The notes under the pieces: model-generated
The model's input: only the letters and a program-made list of their open reading frames with translations
Told to the model about the DNA's origin: nothing
Database searches by the model: none
Source: VXNE01 sp963668365
GTDB taxonomy: Bacteria > Pseudomonadota > Gammaproteobacteria > Pseudomonadales > Azotimanducaceae
Length of the DNA: 64,000 nucleotides
Direction of reading: 5' to 3'
Assembly (NCBI GenBank): GCA_963668365.1
Contig: OY764266.1
Location: 992,001 to 1,056,000 of the forward strand
Made by a program: the position numbers and the translations under genes
Shown here: positions 35,053 to 42,538 of the stretch, piece after piece
Numbering within the stretch: the first letter of the stretch is position 1
Layout of the letters: every line of letters starts with the position of its first letter

Positions 35053-36585
35053 ATGACCGACCAACCGAAATCCACCTTCGCCCGGCGCGTCCGCGCCGCC
35101 AGACCCCGCGACAAGCGCCTCGAAGTCCGCGATGACGCGGTGCAGGGGCTGATGCTGCGCGTCTTCCCGAGCGGCGCGCGCACCTTCGCCCTTGAAGGCA
35201 TGGTGCGCGGGAGACGCCGCTACGCCACGCTCGGCAACGCTGATTCGATGACGATCCCCGAGGCCCGCAAGCTGATCGCCAGCTACATCGAACCGGCGAA
35301 GACCGGGAACGGCCCCCGGACGCCGGGGCATCCGATGGTCGCATTCGCCGGGGAATTCCTCGACCGGCAGGCCCGCCTCTGGAAACCCAAGACCCGGGAC
35401 TCCAACAAGCGCATCGTGCGCAATGAAATCCTCCCCACTTTCGGCGGTCTGACCGTGGACGCCATCACGGTCGAGCAGGTCCGGGACTGGTTCGCGTCCA
35501 TGAGCGACCGACCCGGCATCGCCAACCGCGCCATGCCGGTGCTGTCGATGATGATGCACATGGCCGAGCTTTGGGGCTACCGCCGCCACAACACCAACCC
35601 CTGCAAGAACACCCGGCGCTACAGGATGAAACCGTTGGAGCGGTTCCTGACCGCCGAGGAAATGGCCCGGCTCAACGCCTTGCTGACCCGCGACGAGTTC
35701 TGGTGCCCGCACGTGGTCGCCATCGTCCGGCTGCTGATGCTGACCGGCTGCCGCTTCGGTGAGATCGTATCGCTGGAATGGGACCGGATCAGGGGCAAGC
35801 GCATCCACCTTCCCGACTCGAAATCCGGGCCGCGCACGGTCTGGCTGTCGAGCGCCGCGCGGGCCGTGATCGACGCGATTCCGCACTACAGCGCCGATTG
35901 CCCGTTCCTGTTTCCGGTGCATCCGCCGACGGCCCATGTTCAGGGCATCGAATACCAGTGGAACCGCATCCGCAACGAGGCGGGTCTGCCCGGCTTGCGG
36001 CTTCACGACCTCCGGCACTCGTGGGCGTCCACCGCCGCCATGAACGGCGTGGACATGGTGACGGTCGCCAAGCTGCTCGGTCACGCCCTGGTCGAGACGA
36101 CCGAACGCTACACCCACCTTTCGGACCAGTCCGTTTCGGCCACCGCCGACCGGGTATCGAACCGCATTCATGCGGCCCTGGCCGGCAGGGGCGCGGAGCG
36201 CGAGGGGAGGGAGCGATCATGCCAACGGTTGACCTTACGGCGCGTCTGGCCCGCGACAGCAAGGCCGGCGGGAAAGACATCATCCTGTTCGACAAGTCCG
36301 TGCCGGGCTTCGGGCTGCGCATTCACCCGTCGGGCCGCAAGGTCTGGATCGTGCAGGCCCGCATCGACGGGCGCAGCCGCCGCGTTGTCGTCGCCCGGTA
36401 CGGGGCGATGCGGCTGGCCCAGGCCCGCCGCCGCGCCCGCGACATGCTCGACCGCATCCGCGCGGGCGGGAATCCCGCCGACGACATCCGGCGGGAGAAG
36501 CAGGCGCCGACCTTCAAGGAGTTCACCGAGGAATACCTGCGGCGCAGCGATCCGCATTGGAAGCCCTCCGGGCGCGAGACGGTGA
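35053..36585 (+). CDS. Tyrosine recombinase/integrase, first of a tandem pair
   Basis: ATG 35053 has GGGAG at 35041-35045. Catalytic landmarks are the Arg in LLMLTGCRFGEIVSLEW, LRLHDLRHSWAS (HxxR) and LLGHALVETTERYTHL (catalytic Tyr). The normal C-terminus ends near RIHAALAG at about position 36188. The frame has no stop until 36585, so about 120 extra residues (Arg/Ser/Pro-rich, unlike any domain) are read over the start of the second recombinase. Either the stop was lost or the extension is tolerated. The product would be 510 aa; the family norm is about 380-420. Confidence 0.85.
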   Translation: MTDQPKSTFARRVRAARPRDKRLEVRDDAVQGLMLRVFPSGARTFALEGMVRGRRRYATLGNADSMTIPEARKLIASYIEPAKTGNGPRTPGHPMVAFAGEFLDRQARLWKPKTRDSNKRIVRNEILPTFGGLTVDAITVEQVRDWFASMSDRPGIANRAMPVLSMMMHMAELWGYRRHNTNPCKNTRRYRMKPLERFLTAEEMARLNALLTRDEFWCPHVVAIVRLLMLTGCRFGEIVSLEWDRIRGKRIHLPDSKSGPRTVWLSSAARAVIDAIPHYSADCPFLFPVHPPTAHVQGIEYQWNRIRNEAGLPGLRLHDLRHSWASTAAMNGVDMVTVAKLLGHALVETTERYTHLSDQSVSATADRVSNRIHAALAGRGAEREGRERSCQRLTLRRVWPATARPAGKTSSCSTSPCRASGCAFTRRAARSGSCRPASTGAAAALSSPGTGRCGWPRPAAAPATCSTASARAGIPPTTSGGRSRRRPSRSSPRNTCGAAIRIGSPPGARR

Positions 36586-37403
36586 GCGTCTACCTCAAGG
36601 CCCGCATCCTGCCCGCGTTCGGGAAGATGCTCATCGACCGCATCGGCCCGGAGGACGTGGCCGCATGGTTCGACGCGGCGAGCAAGGACAAGCCCGGCGC
36701 GGCCAACCGCGCGCTGGAAATCCTGCGCGCGATGATGTTCCGGGCCGAGGAATGGGGATTGCGCGAGCGCGACACCAACCCGTGCCTGGGCATTGCGATG
36801 AACCCGCTCAAGCAAGTTGCGCGGTTCCTCGACACGGACGAACTGGCTCGGCTCGGGCGCGCGCTCGACCATCACCAAGCGCGCTGGCCCGAGGCCGTCG
36901 CCGCGATCCGGCTGCTGGCGCTGACCGGCTGCCGCCGCAGCGAAGTGCTCGATCTGCGCTGGCGCGACATCGGCGAGGACGCCCTCAACCTACGCGATTC
37001 GAAGACCGGGCCGCGCGCGGTGCCGCTCGGGGAGGCCGCGCGCGCGCATATCGGGGCGATCTCCGGTCCACGCAAGCCGGATGCGCTCCTGTTTCCGAGC
37101 TACGCCCACGGCAAGGGTTACGAGTCCATGCGCAATTGTTGGCGCGCGGTCTGCGGCCATGCCAAGCTCGGGAGGCTTCGCCTCCATGACCTTCGGCACA
37201 CCGCCGCCAGCCAGGCGGTCATGGCGGGCGAGAACCTGCCGCTCGTCGGCAAGCTGCTCGGTCACAAGAGACACCGGACGACGGCGGGGTACGCCCACCT
37301 TGCCGACGAGCACCTTGTCGAAGCGGCGGAAAAGGTGGGAGCAATCATCGCCGAGTCCATGAGCGAGAAACGAATTGGTGTCTTGGAAGCGGACTGGCTT
37401 TAG
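36219..37403 (+). CDS. Tyrosine recombinase/integrase, second of a tandem pair
   Basis: A 394-aa integrase with the full layout: an N-terminal DUF4102-like arm-binding domain (KSVPGFGLRIHPSGRKVWIV), a SAM-like core-binding domain (about 95-180) and a catalytic domain with TGCRRSEVLDLRW, LRLHDLRHTAAS and LLGHKRHRTTAGYAHL. The ribosome binding site is GAGGGGAGG just before ATG 36219. It overlaps the first recombinase's open frame by 367 nt. Its stop overlaps by 4 bp the stop of the convergent nuclease-fold gene. Confidence 0.9.
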   Translation: MPTVDLTARLARDSKAGGKDIILFDKSVPGFGLRIHPSGRKVWIVQARIDGRSRRVVVARYGAMRLAQARRRARDMLDRIRAGGNPADDIRREKQAPTFKEFTEEYLRRSDPHWKPSGRETVSVYLKARILPAFGKMLIDRIGPEDVAAWFDAASKDKPGAANRALEILRAMMFRAEEWGLRERDTNPCLGIAMNPLKQVARFLDTDELARLGRALDHHQARWPEAVAAIRLLALTGCRRSEVLDLRWRDIGEDALNLRDSKTGPRAVPLGEAARAHIGAISGPRKPDALLFPSYAHGKGYESMRNCWRAVCGHAKLGRLRLHDLRHTAASQAVMAGENLPLVGKLLGHKRHRTTAGYAHLADEHLVEAAEKVGAIIAESMSEKRIGVLEADWL

Positions 37404-38443
37404 TCCAGCCCGATAAGCTCTCCGAAGCTTGTTTCCTGTCGAAGGAATTGAAGGCACTCCGGAGCACCCCTGTCGGGATTCTCATGCAGCCGCACTGGTG
37501 CACCTCTCTCGGCTCCCAAGGTCGCGTTGCCGATCACGGCTACACCAGCGACGCGGGACAGAGACGGAGAGAACCTGTCTTGACCGATGATCGGATCAGA
37601 CTGGCCGTAGATCGCCTCTAGCTCATCATCTGACCAATACTCGGAATGGCAGACGTTTACGGCAATGACGAATGTGGCATCGTCGCGTTTCTTTTCCGCC
37701 CAGTCCTTTTCTTTCTTCCAAAGCGCTCTGGAAATCGCCGAAGCGGAGTCCACGGGTCCGCCCCGACTAGGGCCGTGCACTTGGCCCTTGCCGTTCGAAC
37801 CTATGGGTCGTGCCAAGGAGATATCCAACTTCCAATCGCCTTCGTGGATCGAAGTTCGAGGTCTGTGCCACGAGTGCACTTCTTCGAGGCCGAACACGGC
37901 ATCTGGCGAGCAGGAGTCCAGAAGTTCCTGCACCGGGCCGATGAGGCGGTTTTTTCCGAGCGTCTTGAGAAGCTCGCCTTCGGCATCCATCCACACGTCG
38001 GAATGAGGACAAAGAATTGCTTCTCTAATCTTCCGAACGGCGTCCTGTTCGTTGGCATTGGAGCGGAGAATCCCTTGCTCAATACCGCATACCGTCGCTT
38101 CCACGAAGAAGCTTTCTTCGCCATGCGTAACCCCGAAATCAACCGTCCCCTGCGTTCCCACGAAGTCGGGATGAACCTCCACACGGCAACCTAGTCGGCG
38201 CAGCACAGAATAGACCTGCAACTCAAAGTACGCGCTCATGAACTCGGCAAACTTCTTCGATTGGAGGCGCTTCCTCAGTTCCTCCCCATGATCATCCGGG
38301 TACTCTCGAAACCAATCCTCAATCCACTGGTGGATTTCAATTGCCTCCGTTTGACCTCCGCGTTGCAGGAACTCGAATGTTGTTTCGCCATTCGTTGTCG
38401 CCCCTAGCGATTGCGGAACTGCCTTGAACAGTGGTGCATTCAT
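37400..38443 (-). CDS. Uncharacterised PD-(D/E)XK-like protein coupled to the RM gene
   Basis: A 347-aa protein I do not recognise by name. Residues about 65-130 show a restriction-endonuclease-like core: an early Glu in FMSAYFELQVYSVLRRLGC, Asp in TVDFGV and ExT in FFVEATV (Thr where active nucleases usually have Lys). The rest is mixed alpha/beta with a Trp-rich segment (HSWHRP, KDWAEKKRDD). ATG 38443 overlaps the stop of the MmeI-like gene by 4 nt (ATGA), so it is co-translated with it. It is likely an accessory of the restriction system; its own catalytic activity is uncertain. Confidence 0.7.
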   Translation of the reverse strand: MNAPLFKAVPQSLGATTNGETTFEFLQRGGQTEAIEIHQWIEDWFREYPDDHGEELRKRLQSKKFAEFMSAYFELQVYSVLRRLGCRVEVHPDFVGTQGTVDFGVTHGEESFFVEATVCGIEQGILRSNANEQDAVRKIREAILCPHSDVWMDAEGELLKTLGKNRLIGPVQELLDSCSPDAVFGLEEVHSWHRPRTSIHEGDWKLDISLARPIGSNGKGQVHGPSRGGPVDSASAISRALWKKEKDWAEKKRDDATFVIAVNVCHSEYWSDDELEAIYGQSDPIIGQDRFSPSLSRVAGVAVIGNATLGAERGAPVRLHENPDRGAPECLQFLRQETSFGELIGLD

Positions 38444-41229
38444 CGCTTCCGTCGTACCCTTTTCTTTGTATTCACCGCCAGCGGCGCGCGCATCTTCTCA
38501 TACAGCATGAACAGGTGCTCGACGCGCTGGCGTTCGGAAGCGAACCCATTGCGCCGGTAGAGACGATCCACAGCGCGGTCAATCGCCTGATGCGCCTGGC
38601 GCAGGTTCGGCGTCATCAGGTCGGGATCGTAGAGGTTGGCCAGCGTCGCTCCCGGATGCGCGGCGCGGGTATCGAGCACCGCTTGCGCGAGCGGTTCCAG
38701 CCTCGACAGGTCCGCGTCCCTGGGCGGCAGGGGGAAGGTGTTGTAAACAAGGCCGATGGAGTAGCGGTAATCGCTCTTGAGCCGCCCGCCGATATGGCGC
38801 AGCCATGCCATGTGCATCGCCGACGTCAGCAGTGCGAAATCGGCCAAGTTCGCGTCTTGAAGCACGAACACAAGATCGCTCGGGACAGTCGGCGGCTCCA
38901 TCCATCCAGCCGGTACATACTCCCGCCGTTCTGAACTCACTTTCGGGCACGCCAGAAACGGCGCACCGGGAATGACGTTCACATGGTAGAGCGTCGGCGT
39001 CGCCGCGAACTTCCGCGTGGGCGCGCTCTTGCTGGCCGCGCGATAGGCCCGCACGGAAGCGATCCGCTCCCGCACTCGCGGCAACGTCGCCAGCACTTCG
39101 GGCGGAGCATCGTGCAGCGCCAGAATCCACCGCTCGCCGCCGTGCAGGTGTTCTCGCGCACCGATGAACGGTCGAAGCCAGGGCGCGGCCCCTGGCTCCG
39201 TCTCCAGAAACGCGGCACGCTCCGCGGCGTCGAAGATGTAGTTGCCGCCGTCGATGGGCTTGGAGCCGATAATCAACCGCCCCATCCCGTTGATCGGCGC
39301 GCTTTCCTTCCGCACCACCAGATGCGCGTCCGACAGCCCGCCCGCGTCGAACAGGTACGGCGACAGGGCTGCATGGCCGCTCTCCTCCGGCTCGCCGTTG
39401 ATGTCGGGATAGCTGAACAGCCGCTTCTCGGCTCGTGCAGCCTCCCGCCGGTCGAGGCCGAGAATGACGACGTGCACATGCGCCTTGCCGCGCGCGTCCG
39501 ATCCCCACGCGAAGGTTCGGTGCGCGAACGCGATCTCAAGCCCGCAGCGTCCGAACAGGACCGGCCACAGTTGGGCGACCTGCTCGCCCTGCGTGAGCGA
39601 GTTGGTCGCGACGAAACCGATCCGGGCGTCGCCGCCGCTCACGTACTCCCCGGCCTTGATGAACCACGCGGCGACGTAATCGAGCGTGCCGCCCGTCTTG
39701 CCGAGCGCTGCGATTCCCCGCACCTGTTCACGCTGCTCCGGCGTCTGGTATTTCGCGCCCACGAATGGCGGATTGCCGAAGACGAACGAGCAGTCGCCGG
39801 GCGGCAGCAAGTCGGACCAGTCCGTTTCCAGCGCGTCGCCGTGGACGATGTGCGGCGACTTCTCAAGCGGGATGCGCGCGTACGTCTGCCCGAACTCCAA
39901 GCTCAGCCGGTTGTTCATGATGTGGTCCATCATCCACAAGGCGGTTTCGGCGATCCGGGCCGGGAACTCGCCAAGCTCGATCCCGTAGAACTGGTCCACG
40001 TCCACCACCGACAGGTCGGACGCCAAGGCGTCCATCTGCCTCCCCATCTGCGACTTCGGGTAAATCTCCCGCAACGCCTCGATCTCAAGCTCCCGAAGCT
40101 CCCGGTAGGCGATGATGAGGAAGTTGCCGCAGCCGCACGCCGGATCGAAGAACGTCAGGCTGCCGAGCTTCGCCTGAAACTGCCGCAGAGCCGCGAGGCG
40201 GCCCCGGCCCCGACGCGCCCGCAGTCGCTCGAACTCGGCCCGCAGGTCGTCCATGAACAACGGCTCGATCACCTTGAGGATGTTCTTCTCGGTCGTGTAG
40301 TGCGCACCCTTGGCGCGGCGCTCCGCCGGGTCCATCACCGACTGGAACAGCGCGCCGAAGATCGCGGGCGAGAGTTTCGACCAGTCGAACCGGCAGGCAT
40401 CGAGCAGCGCCCCGCGCATGGGCGTGTCGAACGAGAACGTCCGCAGATGCCCCTTGAACAGGTCGCCGTTGACGTAAGGGAACCTCGCCAGGTCCTCGTC
40501 AAGCGTCGTGGCCCGGTCGCCTTCGGGTGTGTCGAGCACCTCGAACAGTTGCGCCAGCCACGGGCCGAGATTGGCCCCGTCCTCGCCGGTTCGCGTCTCA
40601 AGGAAATCGAGGAAGATGTCGCGCGGCTCGAACACTCCGGTGTCGTCGGCGAACATGCAGAACACGACGCGCACGAGGAAGCGTTCCAGATCGTGGCCCC
40701 CGTGTCCGGCGTCGGCGAGCGCGTCGTGCAGCTGCCCGACCAGCTCGGCCGCCTCGATATTCGCCGGGTCCTGATCGCGGAACGTGCGGCGCTGCACGCC
40801 AAGGATGAAACCGAAGGACTCGACATGCGCGGGCAGGTCCGGCAGCGCGAACTCGACAACCGTGCGCTCGTCGAGATCGTGAAGCTTGAAGGTCTGGAAG
40901 TCGCTCACCAGAACGAAGCGCGGGCGGTCGCGCTCGCGCAGTGCGTCGAAGTACTCCCCGGCTTGTCCGTAGGCTCTATCGAGATCGCGCCCGGCGCTCT
41001 TCTGCTCGACGATGAGAACGCCGGGCCAGAACAGGTCGATGTAGCCCGAGCGGTCGTTCAGCTTCGTGACGTGCTCCTCGTAGCGTGCCACCGAGCTCCG
41101 ACGAACCCCGAAGACCTCGAAGAAATCGTTGTAGAAGCTCTGTGTTTCGCTGGTCTCGCGAACGGCGTTGTGCCACTCGTCGGCGAACCGCGCCGCCCGG
41201 ACACGCACTTCGTTCCAGGACAAGCGCAT
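38440..41229 (-). CDS. MmeI-like (type IIL) restriction-modification enzyme
   Basis: A 929-aa single-chain enzyme; MmeI is 919 aa. The N-terminal nuclease has D65, E75 and K77 (YIDLFWPGVLIVEQK), the same 10- and 12-residue spacing as the MmeI active site. A helical spacer follows. The N6-adenine methyltransferase has motif I DPACGCGNFL (about 390-399) and motif IV FGNPPFVGAKY. The target-recognition and C-terminal domains end in RRKR. ATG 41229 (MRLSWNEVRVR) fits MmeI length. Such proteins both methylate and cut at one recognition site. Specificity cannot be read directly. Confidence 0.88.
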   Translation of the reverse strand: MRLSWNEVRVRAARFADEWHNAVRETSETQSFYNDFFEVFGVRRSSVARYEEHVTKLNDRSGYIDLFWPGVLIVEQKSAGRDLDRAYGQAGEYFDALRERDRPRFVLVSDFQTFKLHDLDERTVVEFALPDLPAHVESFGFILGVQRRTFRDQDPANIEAAELVGQLHDALADAGHGGHDLERFLVRVVFCMFADDTGVFEPRDIFLDFLETRTGEDGANLGPWLAQLFEVLDTPEGDRATTLDEDLARFPYVNGDLFKGHLRTFSFDTPMRGALLDACRFDWSKLSPAIFGALFQSVMDPAERRAKGAHYTTEKNILKVIEPLFMDDLRAEFERLRARRGRGRLAALRQFQAKLGSLTFFDPACGCGNFLIIAYRELRELEIEALREIYPKSQMGRQMDALASDLSVVDVDQFYGIELGEFPARIAETALWMMDHIMNNRLSLEFGQTYARIPLEKSPHIVHGDALETDWSDLLPPGDCSFVFGNPPFVGAKYQTPEQREQVRGIAALGKTGGTLDYVAAWFIKAGEYVSGGDARIGFVATNSLTQGEQVAQLWPVLFGRCGLEIAFAHRTFAWGSDARGKAHVHVVILGLDRREAARAEKRLFSYPDINGEPEESGHAALSPYLFDAGGLSDAHLVVRKESAPINGMGRLIIGSKPIDGGNYIFDAAERAAFLETEPGAAPWLRPFIGAREHLHGGERWILALHDAPPEVLATLPRVRERIASVRAYRAASKSAPTRKFAATPTLYHVNVIPGAPFLACPKVSSERREYVPAGWMEPPTVPSDLVFVLQDANLADFALLTSAMHMAWLRHIGGRLKSDYRYSIGLVYNTFPLPPRDADLSRLEPLAQAVLDTRAAHPGATLANLYDPDLMTPNLRQAHQAIDRAVDRLYRRNGFASERQRVEHLFMLYEKMRAPLAVNTKKRVRRKR

Positions 41230-41266
41230 CAGCCCGAGCCGACCGCGCCGACGGCGCGGGCCTCGA

Positions 41267-41581
41267 TCATGCGTGCAGCGCCCCCACGCGCCGATCCGCA
41301 GCCGTCCGGTCGCGCCGCGCCCGCGCAAGATCGTAGCTCGCCTGCATCCGCATCCAATGCTCGGCGGTGCCCCATCCGATGTCCTCCAGCGCCAGCGCCA
41401 TGTTCGCCGACACGCCCGCCTTGCCATTCAGCAGCCGCGACAGCGTGCCGCGCTCGCAGCCGAGACGCGCCGCCGTCTCGGTCACGTTCCAGCCCACATC
41501 GTCCATGCTCTCGCGGATCAGTTCGCCCAGGTGCGGCGGGTTCCGCATCGGGCCGACGCGCTCGCTTGCAATGTCGTTCAT
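41267..41581 (-). CDS. higA: HigA-type antitoxin (XRE helix-turn-helix)
   Basis: A 104-aa protein. The HigA-type HTH is at about residues 18-75 (PPHLGELIRESMDDVGWNV, RLGCERGTLSRLLNGKAGVS), followed by WGTAEHWMRMQASYDLARAR, typical of HigA. GGGGAG lies 8 nt before ATG 41581. It lies 19 bp after higB, in the usual toxin-first order of higBA. It neutralises HigB and represses the operon. Confidence 0.92.
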   Translation of the reverse strand: MNDIASERVGPMRNPPHLGELIRESMDDVGWNVTETAARLGCERGTLSRLLNGKAGVSANMALALEDIGWGTAEHWMRMQASYDLARARRDRTAADRRVGALHA

Positions 41582-41600
41582 GGTCAGCGCTCCCCTTCGG

Positions 41601-41873
41601 TCAGTGGTAGTCGATCAGGTCCACGTCCACGGCCTCGCCGTCCTCGAAGCGGAACACCACGCGCCAGTTGCCGGAGACGCGAACGCTCCACTGGCCCGCA
41701 CGGTCGCCCTTCAGGGGATGCAGCCGGAAGCCCGGCGCGTCGGCGCTTCGCGGATGCGCCGCCTCTTGCAGCCGGAACAGGATGCGCTTGAGCCGTGGCA
41801 CCAGACCCGCGGGCACCCGCGCGGGATTGTCCCGCCCGTGCAGCGCCCGCAGTCCCTTGTGCCTGATCCTCAT
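41601..41873 (-). CDS. higB: HigB-type mRNA interferase toxin
   Basis: A 90-aa RelE-superfamily toxin. MRIRHKGLRALHGRD at the N-terminus and the strongly conserved tail WSVRVSGNWRVVFRF...VDLIDYH match HigB, a ribosome-dependent mRNA nuclease. The frame remains open upstream of ATG 41873, but only this part fits the family. It is followed by higA. Confidence 0.9.
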   Translation of the reverse strand: MRIRHKGLRALHGRDNPARVPAGLVPRLKRILFRLQEAAHPRSADAPGFRLHPLKGDRAGQWSVRVSGNWRVVFRFEDGEAVDVDLIDYH

Positions 41874-41952
41874 GCCGCACTGTAACGCGCCGCGCCACGC
41901 GCCGCAAGACTGCGTTCGCCGTGCCGCCAAGACCGCCGATGCCGATGTGCGA

Positions 41953-42028
41953 CGGTAACATGTGCACCGTTCGGCGCTGCGCTGCGGGAACATGTGAGAC
42001 GGCTCCCGATGCGCTCCGGTAACGTGTG
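41953..42028. repeat. Three 12-bp direct repeats at exact 32-bp spacing
   Basis: CGGTAACATGTG (41953-41964), CGGGAACATGTG (41985-41996) and CGGTAACGTGTG (42017-42028) repeat every 32 bp, 80-155 bp before higB. They could be operator sites or a remnant of a transposon end with repeated transposase sites. The rest of the 41874-42408 gap shows no supported gene; the minus-strand frames there look like low-complexity translation. Confidence 0.55.
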
Positions 42029-42351
42029 AAGCCGCAACGCCGCAAGCAGCCATCAGTGCCGCGCCAGCTCCGCTCGCCGCGAGCGGTACGCAGGCGAGTC
42101 CCACGGCCGTCCCAACTCCTCCCGTCTTCGCGGCCGGTCCCCACGTCGCACCGGTGGCCTCGGCCGCCGCCGTCGCCGACGAGCAAGTGAATCCCGGTGA
42201 GAATCCTCCGCCCTTCATGTGCAAAATGGTATTCGGGATGGAGGTGTTCACCCCGTTTCGGCTCGAACTGGGCTGCGAATTCCTCCATCTTGCGCTGGTT
42301 TTGTGGCCCAGCAAGGACTTTTGAATATGCCTGTCAGTCAGCCAGCGAGCG

Positions 42352-42380
42352 TTGACAATTGTCGATCGTGTTCCGACAAT
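42352..42380 (+). promoter_or_regulatory. Sigma-70-type promoter of tRNA-Met
   Basis: A consensus -35 TTGACA (42352-42357), a 17-bp spacer and GACAAT (42375-42380) as -10 lie 28 bp upstream of the tRNA, placing the transcription start near 42387. Confidence 0.7.
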
Positions 42381-42408
42381 CCGTGCCCCCTGCTGGCTTT
42401 TGACGTGT

Positions 42409-42485
42409 GGCTACGTAGCTCAGCTGGTAAGAGCACGCGACTCATAATCGCGGGGTCGGCGGTTCGAGTCCGCCCGTAGCTACCA
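42409..42485 (+). tRNA. tRNA-Met (CAU), elongator type
   Basis: A full cloverleaf can be drawn: acceptor GGCTACG/CGTAGCT (G1 pairs with U72 as a wobble), D arm GCTCAGCTGGTAAGAGC, anticodon loop CTCATAA with CAT, and T arm GGCGG-TTCGAGT-CCGCC. CCA is encoded at 42483-42485. The sequence is close to E. coli elongator tRNA-Met. A tRNA-Ile2 with CAU anticodon is the main alternative. Confidence 0.93.
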
Positions 42486-42538
42486 CATTCCCCGGCGGTG
42501 GGCCGCCCGGCCCACTGCCGTTTTCCGGCTACTCTCGT

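Larger units (their letters stand above)
34900..42350. mobile_element. Integrase-bearing defence island (approximate limits)
   Basis: Two tandem tyrosine recombinases (plus strand) converge on a minus-strand block of HigBA, an MmeI-like restriction-modification enzyme and an unknown nuclease-fold protein. Flanking genes on both sides (Bax inhibitor; tRNA-Met and cca) are ordinary chromosome. I could not find matching att repeats at the two ends, so the limits are estimates. The tRNA lies just outside the right side, but its 3' end is not duplicated at the left. Confidence 0.55.

Noticed and set aside
38983..41610. An 875-codon plus-strand frame opposite the MmeI-like gene
   Set aside because: The minus strand encodes clear methyltransferase and nuclease motifs over the whole span; the opposite frame has none.
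41953..42028. Degenerate CRISPR array
   Set aside because: The repeats are only 12 bp, three in number, with no cas genes; the spacing fits operator or transposon-end sites better.
41874..42314. N-terminal extension of the HigB frame and a second overlapping minus-strand frame
   Set aside because: HigB proteins begin at the ATG 41873 region; the upstream translation crosses direct repeats and looks non-coding.
34900..42350. Prophage
   Set aside because: Apart from the integrases there are no capsid, tail, lysis or replication genes.
42409..42485. tRNA-Met as the integration site of the island
   Set aside because: No copy of the tRNA 3' end was seen near 34600-35050, and the integrases are at the far end of the island.
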